A stretch of 64,000 bases of DNA from Citrobacter freundii (GTDB lineage Bacteria; Pseudomonadota; Gammaproteobacteria; Enterobacterales; Enterobacteriaceae). A model generated the notes under the pieces. That model did no database searches. It saw nothing but the letters and a program-made list of their open reading frames with translations, and was not told the DNA's origin. The DNA lies in assembly GCF_011077955.1 (NCBI RefSeq), contig NZ_JAALBX010000001.1, positions 124,001-188,000 on the forward strand. Reading direction: 5' to 3'. Shown piece after piece: positions 7,540-15,012 of the stretch; position 1 is the first letter of the stretch; each line of letters opens with the position of its first letter. The translations under genes and the position numbers were made by a program.

Positions 7540-8466
7540 TTACGGCAGTGCTTTTATCACGCGGCTTAAAACCGTCCTCAGCCATGTCAGAGGTAAATCC
7601 TTGTCGGAACTTTTATGCCACAGCAGCGACACAGCAATCTCCGGCGTTTCAACCGGAACCGGGCTACAGCGTAATCCATAATGCGCAACCCAATCGGCTG
7701 CGAGCCCAGCGGGAACTGTCGCTAACACGGGTATTCGCTTCAACATTGCGGGAAGGGATGAGAAATACGGCGTAACGTAACGCACCCGCCGTGATAGGCC
7801 CTGTAAGGCTAATTGTTCATCAATGGCACTCCACGTCGAGCCACGATATGACACCAGTGCATGATCGTTACCCACATAATCATTTACCGTCAGTGGCGTT
7901 TCTAATGGCAACTGCTCAGGATGCCAGAGCGTACAAAACTGCAGTGACGTTATTTTTTCACGCCTTAACGTGGCGGCAGTGCTCTGCCCCACGGAAATAG
8001 CCAGATCAAACTCTCGTTGAAGCAATTGCTCACCGTCCCGGAATGGATCGCTTGCACTAACCTGCAGCGTAATGCCCGGCGCATCACGAGATAGACAAGC
8101 CTGCAATTCCGGCATCAACCACCGTTCCACCCAGTCGCTCATACCTAAACGAAATACGTGAGTTGCAGTTGCTGGCGTAAATGACGGTGGCTGAAAAAGA
8201 ACCTGCTGCATCTGCTCCATCATAGGTCCGAGCGCGGCGACCAGCGTCTCGGCACGTGGCGTCGGCGTCATGCCAGCGGCCGTACGAACAAACAAAGGAT
8301 CGTCAAACATGTCACGTAATCGGGCCAGCGCATTACTGACCGCAGGTTGCCCAAGATGCAGTTTTTCAGCCGCGCGTGACACGCTGCCTTCGCGATAAAG
8401 CACAAGCAACACCGTCAGCAAATTGAGATCGATACGATGAAAATCATTTTCCCTGATAGTGAACAT
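7540..8466 (-). CDS. LysR-family transcriptional regulator
   Basis: DNA-binding regulator with the LysR winged helix-turn-helix at about residues 9-65 (DLNLLTVLLVLYREGSVSRA, then KLHLGQPAVSNALARLRDMF). A periplasmic-binding-protein-like effector domain follows to residue 308. A TTG four codons upstream could also start it, but the ATG at 8466 is preferred. It is divergent from the exported metallo-hydrolase gene, with an 81-base shared promoter region, the classic arrangement in which a LysR protein controls its neighbour. The inducing ligand is unknown. Confidence 0.9.
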   Translation of the reverse strand: MFTIRENDFHRIDLNLLTVLLVLYREGSVSRAAEKLHLGQPAVSNALARLRDMFDDPLFVRTAAGMTPTPRAETLVAALGPMMEQMQQVLFQPPSFTPATATHVFRLGMSDWVERWLMPELQACLSRDAPGITLQVSASDPFRDGEQLLQREFDLAISVGQSTAATLRREKITSLQFCTLWHPEQLPLETPLTVNDYVGNDHALVSYRGSTWSAIDEQLALQGLSRRVRYVTPYFSSLPAMLKRIPVLATVPAGLAADWVAHYGLRCSPVPVETPEIAVSLLWHKSSDKDLPLTWLRTVLSRVIKALP

Positions 8467-8547
8467 TATATTAATCAATTTGAGTGATACTGGTTGCGTC
8501 AGGATACTGCCCTTACTAATTAAATGACACGATCAAGAGGCAATTTT

Positions 8548-9501
8548 ATGAAGATCATCCTGGCGCTGATTGCAGCGCTCCTCATTTCCAACCCGCCTGT
8601 GGCGACCGCACAGACTGACCCGTTAAATGAGCAGGCGCCCGGTTATTATCGAATGAAGCTTGGGAAATTGCGCATCACTGCGGTATCCGACGGTACAGTG
8701 ACAATCCCTCTGAATACGCTGCTGACTAATATTTCACCGGAAAAATTACGCCAGTCTATGGCAAATGAGGCCATGACGCCGCAAGCAGAAACCTCGATCA
8801 ACGCTTATGTCATTGATGATGGCAAAACGCGTATTTTAGTCGACACGGGCGCAGGTGAACTGTTCGGCAGCCACGGCGGGCATTTGCTTAAAAACCTTGC
8901 GGCAGCGGGCTATCCCGCTGAATCCATTGATGCCGTATTACTGACCCATATTCATGCCGATCACTCAGCCGGGGTATCACGTGCGGGCAAACCCGCCTTT
9001 CCCGCCGCTGATGTGTATGTCGATAAACGCGATGCAGACTTCTGGCTTAACCCGGCTAACATCAATCAGGTGGAAGCCGATGAAGCACACACGTTTGCTG
9101 AAAGTGAGAAGACCCTGCGCCCGGTGATTAATGCGGGTCGGTTAAAAACGTTCCAGGCGCCTGCAACGCTCATTAACGGAATTCGGGCTGAGTCCACAGC
9201 AGGCCATACGCCTGGGAGTGTGCTGTATCGTGTGGAAAGTGAAGGTCAGACCCTCGTTTTATGGGGAGATATTATCCACGCGAAAGCAGTTCAACTGCCC
9301 GATCCCCACGTTGCCATTCACTTTGATGTCGATAGCAAGAAGGCCATTGCCACGCGCGAACGCGTCCTTAAACAGGCTGCCGATCAGGGCTATTGGGTGG
9401 CTGCGGCACATATTTCGTTTCCGGGGCTTGGTCATGTGAAGCGCGAGGGTAGCGGCTATCGCTGGGTGGAAAGCAATTACACGACCCAGTTAGGGAAATA
9501 A
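8548..9501 (+). CDS. Exported metallo-beta-lactamase-fold hydrolase, methyl parathion hydrolase-like
   Basis: The 317-residue product has a signal peptide (about residues 1-21, cleaved near TAQ). The dinuclear metal site of the superfamily is complete: H134, H136, D138 and H139 in THIHADH, H220 in AGHTPG, D241 in WGD, and H288 in AAHISFPGLGH. The start APGYYRMKLG, the ITAVSDGTVTIP segment and the end ISFPGLGHV resemble methyl parathion hydrolase as I remember it, so a phosphotriesterase or lactonase activity is plausible but the native substrate is unknown. The ATG at 8548 follows an AAGAGG site by seven bases; an earlier start at 8524 would put eight residues before the signal peptide. It is divergent from a LysR gene that probably regulates it. 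Confidence 0.9.
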   Translation: MKIILALIAALLISNPPVATAQTDPLNEQAPGYYRMKLGKLRITAVSDGTVTIPLNTLLTNISPEKLRQSMANEAMTPQAETSINAYVIDDGKTRILVDTGAGELFGSHGGHLLKNLAAAGYPAESIDAVLLTHIHADHSAGVSRAGKPAFPAADVYVDKRDADFWLNPANINQVEADEAHTFAESEKTLRPVINAGRLKTFQAPATLINGIRAESTAGHTPGSVLYRVESEGQTLVLWGDIIHAKAVQLPDPHVAIHFDVDSKKAIATRERVLKQAADQGYWVAAAHISFPGLGHVKREGSGYRWVESNYTTQLGK

Positions 9502-9814
9502 TTAACCCGGGTTTTGAAAACCAGGAGTCCCTGCCCCTTCGATATGCACGAAACCCAGAATGCAACGGCACCGGGGATGCCAAAACACGCAACAGGGCAC
9601 TGTCGCGCAACACGTTTCCTTGATGGTAAAAAGAGTGGGGTAAAGTGACCCCACTCGGGCTTCTTTTACTGCTCTCCACGCTGGTACTACCCTCGTTCTC
9701 TATTCCGCTTACCCGCTGATTCTGGCAGGGAATCTGTTCATTCAGAGGCGGTGACATTGTTTTTATTCACGTTTCGCCCGATAGTTACGCTTTCTCATCA
9801 GTGAAGGATCGCAA
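9502..9814. terminator. Intergenic region with a strong hairpin at 9633-9656
   Basis: GAGTGGGG (9633-9640) pairs perfectly with CCCCACTC (9649-9656) around an eight-base loop, followed by GGGCTTCTTTT. This probably terminates the hydrolase gene. The rest of the 313-base gap shows no supported gene and should contain the promoter of the next one. Confidence 0.5.
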
Positions 9815-10426
9815 ATGACGGCTTCTCGCCCTGTTTATCTGCCGGTGGGTGTTTTCCTGCTGGCGCTATTGCTCGTTGTCACGGGTATCGCTACCGCCAG
9901 CAAACTGACATGGCTTATGGAAGTGTTACCTGTTTTTATCATCGTACCGATCCTGTGGGCAACGGCGCGGCGCTACCCGCTCACGCCAATGCTCTATGTC
10001 ATGATCTTTTTTCACGCCATTATTCTGATTGTCGGCGGAATGTATTCCTATGCCAGGGTTCCCCTCGGGTTTGAGGTGCAGGAGTGGTTCCATCTCAGCC
10101 GCAATCCTTATGACAAGCTCGGCCACTTATTTCAGGGCTTAGTCCCGGCGCTGGCGGCGCGAGAGGTATTAATCCGTGGCGGCTTCGTTAATGGCAGTAA
10201 GATGCTGGCGTTTGTGGTGTGCTGCATTGCGCTTGCGATAAGCGCCTTTTACGAACTGATTGAGTGGTGGGTCGCGCTTATCCTTGGTCAGGGCGCGGAT
10301 GAATTTCTTGGCACGCAGGGCGATCCGTGGGACACCCAGTCCGATATGCTGTGTGCTTTGCTGGGGGCGATGATCTCGGTATTTATCCTTGGTCGCTGGC
10401 ACTCAAAACAGATTGCCAGGCTGTGA
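9815..10426 (+). CDS. DUF2238 inner-membrane protein, YjdF family
   Basis: Polytopic membrane protein of 203 residues with about six helices, starting at residues 7-30 and 35-48. It carries the family's acidic/His motifs NPYDKLGHLFQG, AFYELIEWW and GTQGDPWDTQSDM, which lie between helices and could bind a metal. No function is established for the family. A GAAGGA site lies six bases before the ATG. It is flanked by the hydrolase gene and convergent cobU. In E. coli the family member yjdF is at another locus, so this copy is an accessory placement. Confidence 0.85.
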   Translation: MTASRPVYLPVGVFLLALLLVVTGIATASKLTWLMEVLPVFIIVPILWATARRYPLTPMLYVMIFFHAIILIVGGMYSYARVPLGFEVQEWFHLSRNPYDKLGHLFQGLVPALAAREVLIRGGFVNGSKMLAFVVCCIALAISAFYELIEWWVALILGQGADEFLGTQGDPWDTQSDMLCALLGAMISVFILGRWHSKQIARL

Positions 10427-10476
10427 GCATTGCAATGTTCTGTCGGCTTTGGGTGTTCTCAGCCCATTACGTTCGC

Positions 10477-10502
10477 AGGCGATGGGCCACCGCCCATCGC
10501 CT
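10477..10502. terminator. Hairpin between convergent yjdF-like gene and cobU
   Basis: A perfect 11-bp stem (10477-10487 with 10492-10502) closes a four-base loop. It touches the cobU stop codon. Neither side has a strong T run, so termination is likely but perhaps partial. Confidence 0.5.
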
Positions 10503-11050
10503 TATCCTTTAATCTTCACGCCGATACCCGATACCACCAGCCATACCTGCTCTGCCTGCGCCGCCAGCCGCTGATTGACGCGTCCGGCGATATCACGAAA
10601 ATGCCGTGCCAGACGGTTCTCCGGCACAATCCCCATCCCCACTTCGTTCGTCACGAGTATGACCGGTGAAGGGCAAGCCGCGCAGGCGGTCAGCAACCGG
10701 TCAATATGCGCTTCAATATGTGCTTCAATCGCTGCGTAATCCCAGCTTGACTCCGGCGTATCGCCTACCAGGTCAAACAGCAGATTGCTGATAAGTGTGG
10801 TAATACACTCCAGCAATATGGCTTCTTCGGGATCGTTATCAGGCGTAATCACCGCTGGTAAATCGCGCCACGCCTCAACGGTACGCCAGTGCGCCGGGCG
10901 GCTTTGCTGATGATGGCGTATGCGCTCGGCCATCTCCTCATCAAAAACCATCGAGGTGGCGATATACATTACGCGCCCCGCCATTTCCTGTGCGAGTCGC
11001 TCGCCATGACGGCTTTTGCCGCTGCGCGCGCCACCGGTAATCAGGATCAT
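10502..11050 (-). CDS. cobU: Adenosylcobinamide kinase / adenosylcobinamide-phosphate guanylyltransferase
   Basis: Bifunctional cytoplasmic enzyme of late cobalamin assembly: it phosphorylates adenosylcobinamide and then transfers GMP from GTP to give AdoCbi-GDP. The 182-residue protein has the P-loop GGARSGKS at the N-terminus, the YIATS strand, and the conserved [11 protein letters not shown] motif near residue 138. Its start codon overlaps the cbiP stop by one base, so the two genes are translationally coupled. The partners cobS and cobT are not adjacent and must lie elsewhere if the pathway is complete. Confidence 0.95.
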   Translation of the reverse strand: MILITGGARSGKSRHGERLAQEMAGRVMYIATSMVFDEEMAERIRHHQQSRPAHWRTVEAWRDLPAVITPDNDPEEAILLECITTLISNLLFDLVGDTPESSWDYAAIEAHIEAHIDRLLTACAACPSPVILVTNEVGMGIVPENRLARHFRDIAGRVNQRLAAQAEQVWLVVSGIGVKIKG

Positions 11051-12558
11051 TAATGCTCCTTATGCTCGCGCATTATTTGATAGATACGCGCGATATCAAT
11101 ATGGTCACGCATACTCTGCGCCAGGCAATCAAATTGTTGGTTTTTATAGACGGCATAGTCCATCACGTCGCCATCCCAGGGGCCAAGGCCTTTACGCTTA
11201 CGTAGCGCGTCCAACAAGGCGCGGGTAAACGCGCCGTTGTCGAATAGCCCATGGAGATAACAGCCTGCCACCTGCCCGTCTTCGCTGACGGCGCCGTCAA
11301 TACGTTCGCCAAAGCGCAGCATCGGTGTTACGCCGTCTGCGAGGGTTGTCTCGCCCATATTGATCTCATACCCGCTGACTGTCTGCTGACTGCACGGCTG
11401 AAGCATGCCGCATGGCACCGATGCCGCTACACCTGAAACCCGCGTGGTGACTTTTTCACGGGCGAACCGGGTCGTCACGTTAAGCAATCCCAGGCCTGGC
11501 CGCTCGCCAAGCCCGGATTCGACGTCGTCGATTATCGTCCTGCCAAGCATTTGATAACCTCCGCAAATCCCCATGACCGGCGTGCCGGCCTGGTGTTGTG
11601 CCAATAATGCGTCCGCCAGCCCGGTTTCCCGCAGCCAGTGCAAATCGCCGAGCGTGTTTTTACTGCCGGGAAGTAGCAATAAATCGGCAGCAGTTAATTG
11701 AGCAGGAGACGTCACATAGCGCACCCGCACATCGCCCTGCGCCGCCAACGGGTTGAAATCGGTAAAGTTAGAAATATGGGGCAACTGAATAACAGCAATT
11801 TCCAGCGCACGTGCTGGCACAGCCTGGTATTTACCGCGCTGAAGCGCCACACCGTCTTCATCTTCCAGGCTCACATCAAGCCAGGGCATAACGCCCAGCA
11901 CCGGCACGCTGGTCAGCGCTTCTATCTGTTGCAGGCCAGACGAGAGCAGCGCCAGGTCGCCGCGAAATTTATTGATGATCACGCCTTTTACGCGCCAGCG
12001 TTCATGCTCCTGAAGCAGCGCCAGCGTGCCGTAAATCGCCGCAAACACGCCGCCTCTGTCGATATCCGCCACCAGAATGACCGGACACTGCGCCAGTTCT
12101 GCCATCCCCATATTGACCAGATCACGATCGCGCAGGTTGATTTCCGCCGGGCTGCCTGCGCCTTCCAAGACCATTACGTCATACTCCGCCGCAAGGCTCT
12201 GGTACACCTCGCGTACGGTTTCACGCAGTCGGGGTTTGTAATCGTGATAGCTGACGGCATCCATGTCACTGGCGACTTTACCCATCAGAATAATTTGCGC
12301 GTTGCGGTCACTGGTGGGTTTCAGCAGGATGGGGTTCATACGCACATCCGGCGCGATGCCCGCCGCCTCGGCCTGAAAGACCTGAGCGCGGCCCATCTCT
12401 TTACCCTCGGGCGTAATGCCGGAATTCAGGGCCATATTCTGTGATTTAAACGGCGCGGTACGATGTCCGTCCTGGTAAAAAATCCGGCACAGCCCGGCCA
12501 CCAGCGTACTTTTGCCCACGTCAGAGGCGGTGCCCTGGAGCATAATTGACAGGCTCAT
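11050..12558 (-). CDS. cbiP: Cobyric acid synthase
   Basis: Glutamine- and ATP-dependent amidotransferase that amidates four carboxylates of adenosylcobyrinic acid a,c-diamide. The 502-residue protein has the N-terminal synthetase domain with [12 protein letters not shown] and the [10 protein letters not shown] signature. A class I glutaminase-like domain follows, with the catalytic Cys in [10 protein letters not shown] at about residue 333 and the His in CYLHGLFDN. It overlaps cobU by one base. Only these two cobalamin genes are present here, so this looks like a relocated or retained part of the pathway. Also called cobQ in some genomes. Confidence 0.96.
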   Translation of the reverse strand: MSLSIMLQGTASDVGKSTLVAGLCRIFYQDGHRTAPFKSQNMALNSGITPEGKEMGRAQVFQAEAAGIAPDVRMNPILLKPTSDRNAQIILMGKVASDMDAVSYHDYKPRLRETVREVYQSLAAEYDVMVLEGAGSPAEINLRDRDLVNMGMAELAQCPVILVADIDRGGVFAAIYGTLALLQEHERWRVKGVIINKFRGDLALLSSGLQQIEALTSVPVLGVMPWLDVSLEDEDGVALQRGKYQAVPARALEIAVIQLPHISNFTDFNPLAAQGDVRVRYVTSPAQLTAADLLLLPGSKNTLGDLHWLRETGLADALLAQHQAGTPVMGICGGYQMLGRTIIDDVESGLGERPGLGLLNVTTRFAREKVTTRVSGVAASVPCGMLQPCSQQTVSGYEINMGETTLADGVTPMLRFGERIDGAVSEDGQVAGCYLHGLFDNGAFTRALLDALRKRKGLGPWDGDVMDYAVYKNQQFDCLAQSMRDHIDIARIYQIMREHKEH

Positions 12559-12586
12559 GCCCTCTCCTTACCCGGTTTTTGTGAAA

Positions 12587-13756
12587 TTAAAAACGCATGG
12601 CGTAACGCTCGCCTGGCGTGCGGCTATCTTTTTGCGCCATATCCACCAACAGCGTCATGCCAATATAGTTGCTCCAGTTAAAGGCATTTTGCAGCACCAC
12701 CACCGCATTGCCATGCTGTCTATCAAAACCGATAAAACTGGAATACCCGCCTATATAGCCCACCTGCCAGGTAATATTGTTCTCGCCGATGGCGTCGGTT
12801 ACCCAGGCAAGGCCCTGCCACTGGCGAGAATGATGTTGGTATCGACTGCGGTTCGCGGCAAACACGGCGTCGAGTGCGCTATCGTCGGTTTTCGATATAT
12901 GGTAGCGGGCATAGGCAATCAGATCTTCCGCGGTACTATAAAGACTCGCCGCCGCAACCATATTGTTGGTAAAGCGCCAGTCAGGGGTTAACTGGCCGCG
13001 CGGAATGAACTTCGGCTGATCCCCGGCGTGCCCCAGCGCGCGCATGGGAAACGGGGTTAATTGTTGCGGGGAAAAACTGCTGTTGGTCATGTGGAGCGGG
13101 CGGAAAACATAGCGTGACGCAAGCGTTTGAATATCTTCGTGGGTTTGATATTTCAGGATATAGCCAATCAGGGCGTAGCCTAAATTGGAATAGACCGGTA
13201 CTTTGCGTTGAGGCGCCTGCCAGTCCGCTAAATAATGCACCACCTCGTCGCTATCCAGTTCACCGTAAAAATTCTCGCCATCGCCTAAATAGCCAATGAA
13301 TTTCTTCAGCATAGGAAGATCCATATTCTGGCGCGGCAGGCCGGACGTGTGCGTCACCAGCTCCAGCAAGGTGATGTTTTTGGCATCAGGACTTAACGGC
13401 GTTCCCGGCGGCAATAACGTCGACAGCGTATCATTCCAGGTAAAACGCCCTTCTTTGACCAGGCTTGCCACTACGTCCGCCGTCACGCCTTTACTCAAAG
13501 AGCCCAGCGCAAACAGCGTATCCTGCTTCACCGGGTAATGATGAAGGGTATCGGTTACGCCCCAGGCGTAATACTGCGGCTCGCCGTAGTGATGGATCAC
13601 CGCAACGGTCATGCCGGAAACCGCTTTCTGCGCCATATAGTGTCGCACCACGCTATTAATGTCGCCATCCAGCGACTCATGCGTGAGCAAATCCTGCGTG
13701 CCTGCTGGCGAAGACATCTGCGAAAGCGTGCCGCAGCCATTGAGCAGTGGCAACAC
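12587..13756 (-). CDS. Beta-lactamase-fold serine hydrolase, probable lipoprotein
   Basis: Class C beta-lactamase / penicillin-binding-protein-like hydrolase. The Ser-x-x-Lys nucleophile motif is GSLSKG, the second motif is YSNLGY, and HTSG marks the substrate cleft. Substrate unknown; D-amino-peptide or ester hydrolysis is typical. The only standard in-frame start, GTG at 13756, gives a mere seven residues before a lipobox cysteine (LLNGC). The open frame continues upstream and encodes a good lipoprotein signal peptide if translation starts at the ATT at 13786, so the true start is probably non-standard. The length of 389-399 residues fits the family. It is divergent from yghU. Confidence 0.88.
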   Translation of the reverse strand: MLPLLNGCGTLSQMSSPAGTQDLLTHESLDGDINSVVRHYMAQKAVSGMTVAVIHHYGEPQYYAWGVTDTLHHYPVKQDTLFALGSLSKGVTADVVASLVKEGRFTWNDTLSTLLPPGTPLSPDAKNITLLELVTHTSGLPRQNMDLPMLKKFIGYLGDGENFYGELDSDEVVHYLADWQAPQRKVPVYSNLGYALIGYILKYQTHEDIQTLASRYVFRPLHMTNSSFSPQQLTPFPMRALGHAGDQPKFIPRGQLTPDWRFTNNMVAAASLYSTAEDLIAYARYHISKTDDSALDAVFAANRSRYQHHSRQWQGLAWVTDAIGENNITWQVGYIGGYSSFIGFDRQHGNAVVVLQNAFNWSNYIGMTLLVDMAQKDSRTPGERYAMRF

Positions 13757-13942
13757 GGCCAGAAGCCAGCAAAATCGTATCGTAATTTTTTTTACCCGTT
13801 GTTATGCGAGGTGGTTATTCAAGCGCGGGAAATGTAACACATTACAGCTGGTTAAACGCACGGCCTGCTACACATTGGCAGCCAGCTCAGCTATCTTCGC
13901 TTAACATCTTTGAACATCCTCGCAAAAAAGGCAGAGAAAATC

Positions 13943-14794
13943 ATGTCTGATAAACCCTGGCAACCCCCAAAAGTCTGGACCTGGGAAAAACAAGGCGGCA
14001 CATGGGGCAGTATTAACCGCCCTGTTGCAGGTCCAACCCACGAACACACCCTTGCGGTAGGCAAACATCCGCTACAGCTTTACTCAATGGGCACCCCCAA
14101 CGGACAGAAGGTCACTATCCTGCTGGAAGAGTTGCTGGCGCTGGGCGAAAGCGGCGCAGAGTATGACGCGCATCTGATCCGCATCGGCGAAGGCGAGCAG
14201 TTTTCCAGCGGCTTTGTGGAAGTGAACCCCAATTCAAAAATTCCGGCGCTGATGGACCACAGCGTTACCCCGCCGGTGCGCGTGTTTGAATCTGGCGCTA
14301 TCTTGCTTTATCTGGCGGAAAAATTCGGGCATTTCCTGCCAAAAGACCTTGCCGGGCGGACCGAAACGCTTAACTGGCTGTTCTGGCTTCAGGGTTCTGC
14401 GCCGTATCTTGGCGGCGGTTTTGGGCACTTCTGGCACTACGCGCCGGAGAAAATTGAATATGCCATTAACCGCTTCGCGATGGAAACCAAGCGCCAGCTT
14501 GATGTACTGGATCGCCAGTTGGCGGACCACCGTTACATCGCCGGTGACGAATACACCATTGCCGATATTGCCATCTGGCCGTGGTATGGCGCACTGGGGA
14601 TGGGCGGTATGTATGACGCGGCGGAGTTCCTGGACGTGGCCTCGTATAAACACTTCCAGCGTTGGGTTCAGGAAGTGAATGCCCGTCCGGCTGTTCAGCG
14701 TGGGCGTAAGGTCAACCGCACCTGGGGCAGCCCATCCGAGCAGTTGCCAGAACGCCATGACGCGTCCGACTTTGATGCGCTGGAAGACAAATAA
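13943..14794 (+). CDS. yghU: Glutathione transferase-like disulfide reductase YghU
   Basis: Nu-class glutathione transferase homologue that in E. coli binds two glutathiones and shows disulfide-bond reductase activity in the cytoplasm. It has an N-terminal thioredoxin-fold domain (LQLYSMGTPNGQKVTILLEE, then NPNSKIPAL and FESGAILLYLAEKFG) and a C-terminal helical domain with YTIADIAIWPW. The ATG at 13943 is chosen over one 33 bases upstream because it gives the family's short MSDKPWQPPKVW start. At 283 residues it is close to the E. coli protein. It is divergent from the serine hydrolase and ends at a strong hairpin. Confidence 0.96.
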   Translation: MSDKPWQPPKVWTWEKQGGTWGSINRPVAGPTHEHTLAVGKHPLQLYSMGTPNGQKVTILLEELLALGESGAEYDAHLIRIGEGEQFSSGFVEVNPNSKIPALMDHSVTPPVRVFESGAILLYLAEKFGHFLPKDLAGRTETLNWLFWLQGSAPYLGGGFGHFWHYAPEKIEYAINRFAMETKRQLDVLDRQLADHRYIAGDEYTIADIAIWPWYGALGMGGMYDAAEFLDVASYKHFQRWVQEVNARPAVQRGRKVNRTWGSPSEQLPERHDASDFDALEDK

Positions 14795-14798
14795 CTAG

Positions 14799-14828
14799 CA
14801 TGCCGCCTTCAATAATGAAGGCGGCATG
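14799..14828 (+). terminator. Hairpin after yghU
   Basis: A perfect 13-bp stem (14799-14811 with 14816-14828) closes an ATAA loop and is followed by a short ATTTCTC tail. Confidence 0.7.
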
Positions 14829-14910
14829 ATTTCTCCCCTTTGGGGCGAATACGCTTTGCAAAGACGCTTTTTCTTGTTTTGTGAGACGTTAATCCAACGG
14901 CAAGAAGGCA

Positions 14911-14966
14911 GCGCCAATACCTGTTGATGACCACGCCCACAGGACATGGTTTTCACTCAGCAATAA
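14911..14966 (+). repeat. Structured dispersed element, copy A
   Basis: About 39 of 50 positions from 14921 match 47531-47580 without gaps. Both copies contain a small stem (CCTGT with ACAGG here), then a TTTTCA tract and CAGCAATAA, and both run directly into a terminator hairpin. This may be a small-RNA or 3'-end module rather than a mobile repeat. No known family is recognised. Confidence 0.45.
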
Positions 14967-15000
14967 TAAAGGCGCCTCTGGTAAGCAGGCGCCTTTATTA
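14964..15000 (-). terminator. Terminator of the metalloprotease-like autotransporter gene
   Basis: A perfect 13-bp stem (14964-14976 with 14988-15000) around an 11-base loop lies 12 bases past the stop codon. The stem ends in an AT-rich tract that gives a T-rich tail on the minus strand. It can also act on the plus strand for copy A of the repeat. Confidence 0.75.
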
Positions 15001-15012
15001 CCTATGCGTTAC

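Noticed and set aside
4504..7540. Search for an integrase gene or a repeated tRNA 3' end marking an intact integrative element
   Set aside because: Neither an integrase nor a direct repeat of the pheV end is visible, so the islet is called a remnant or acquired segment, not a complete element.
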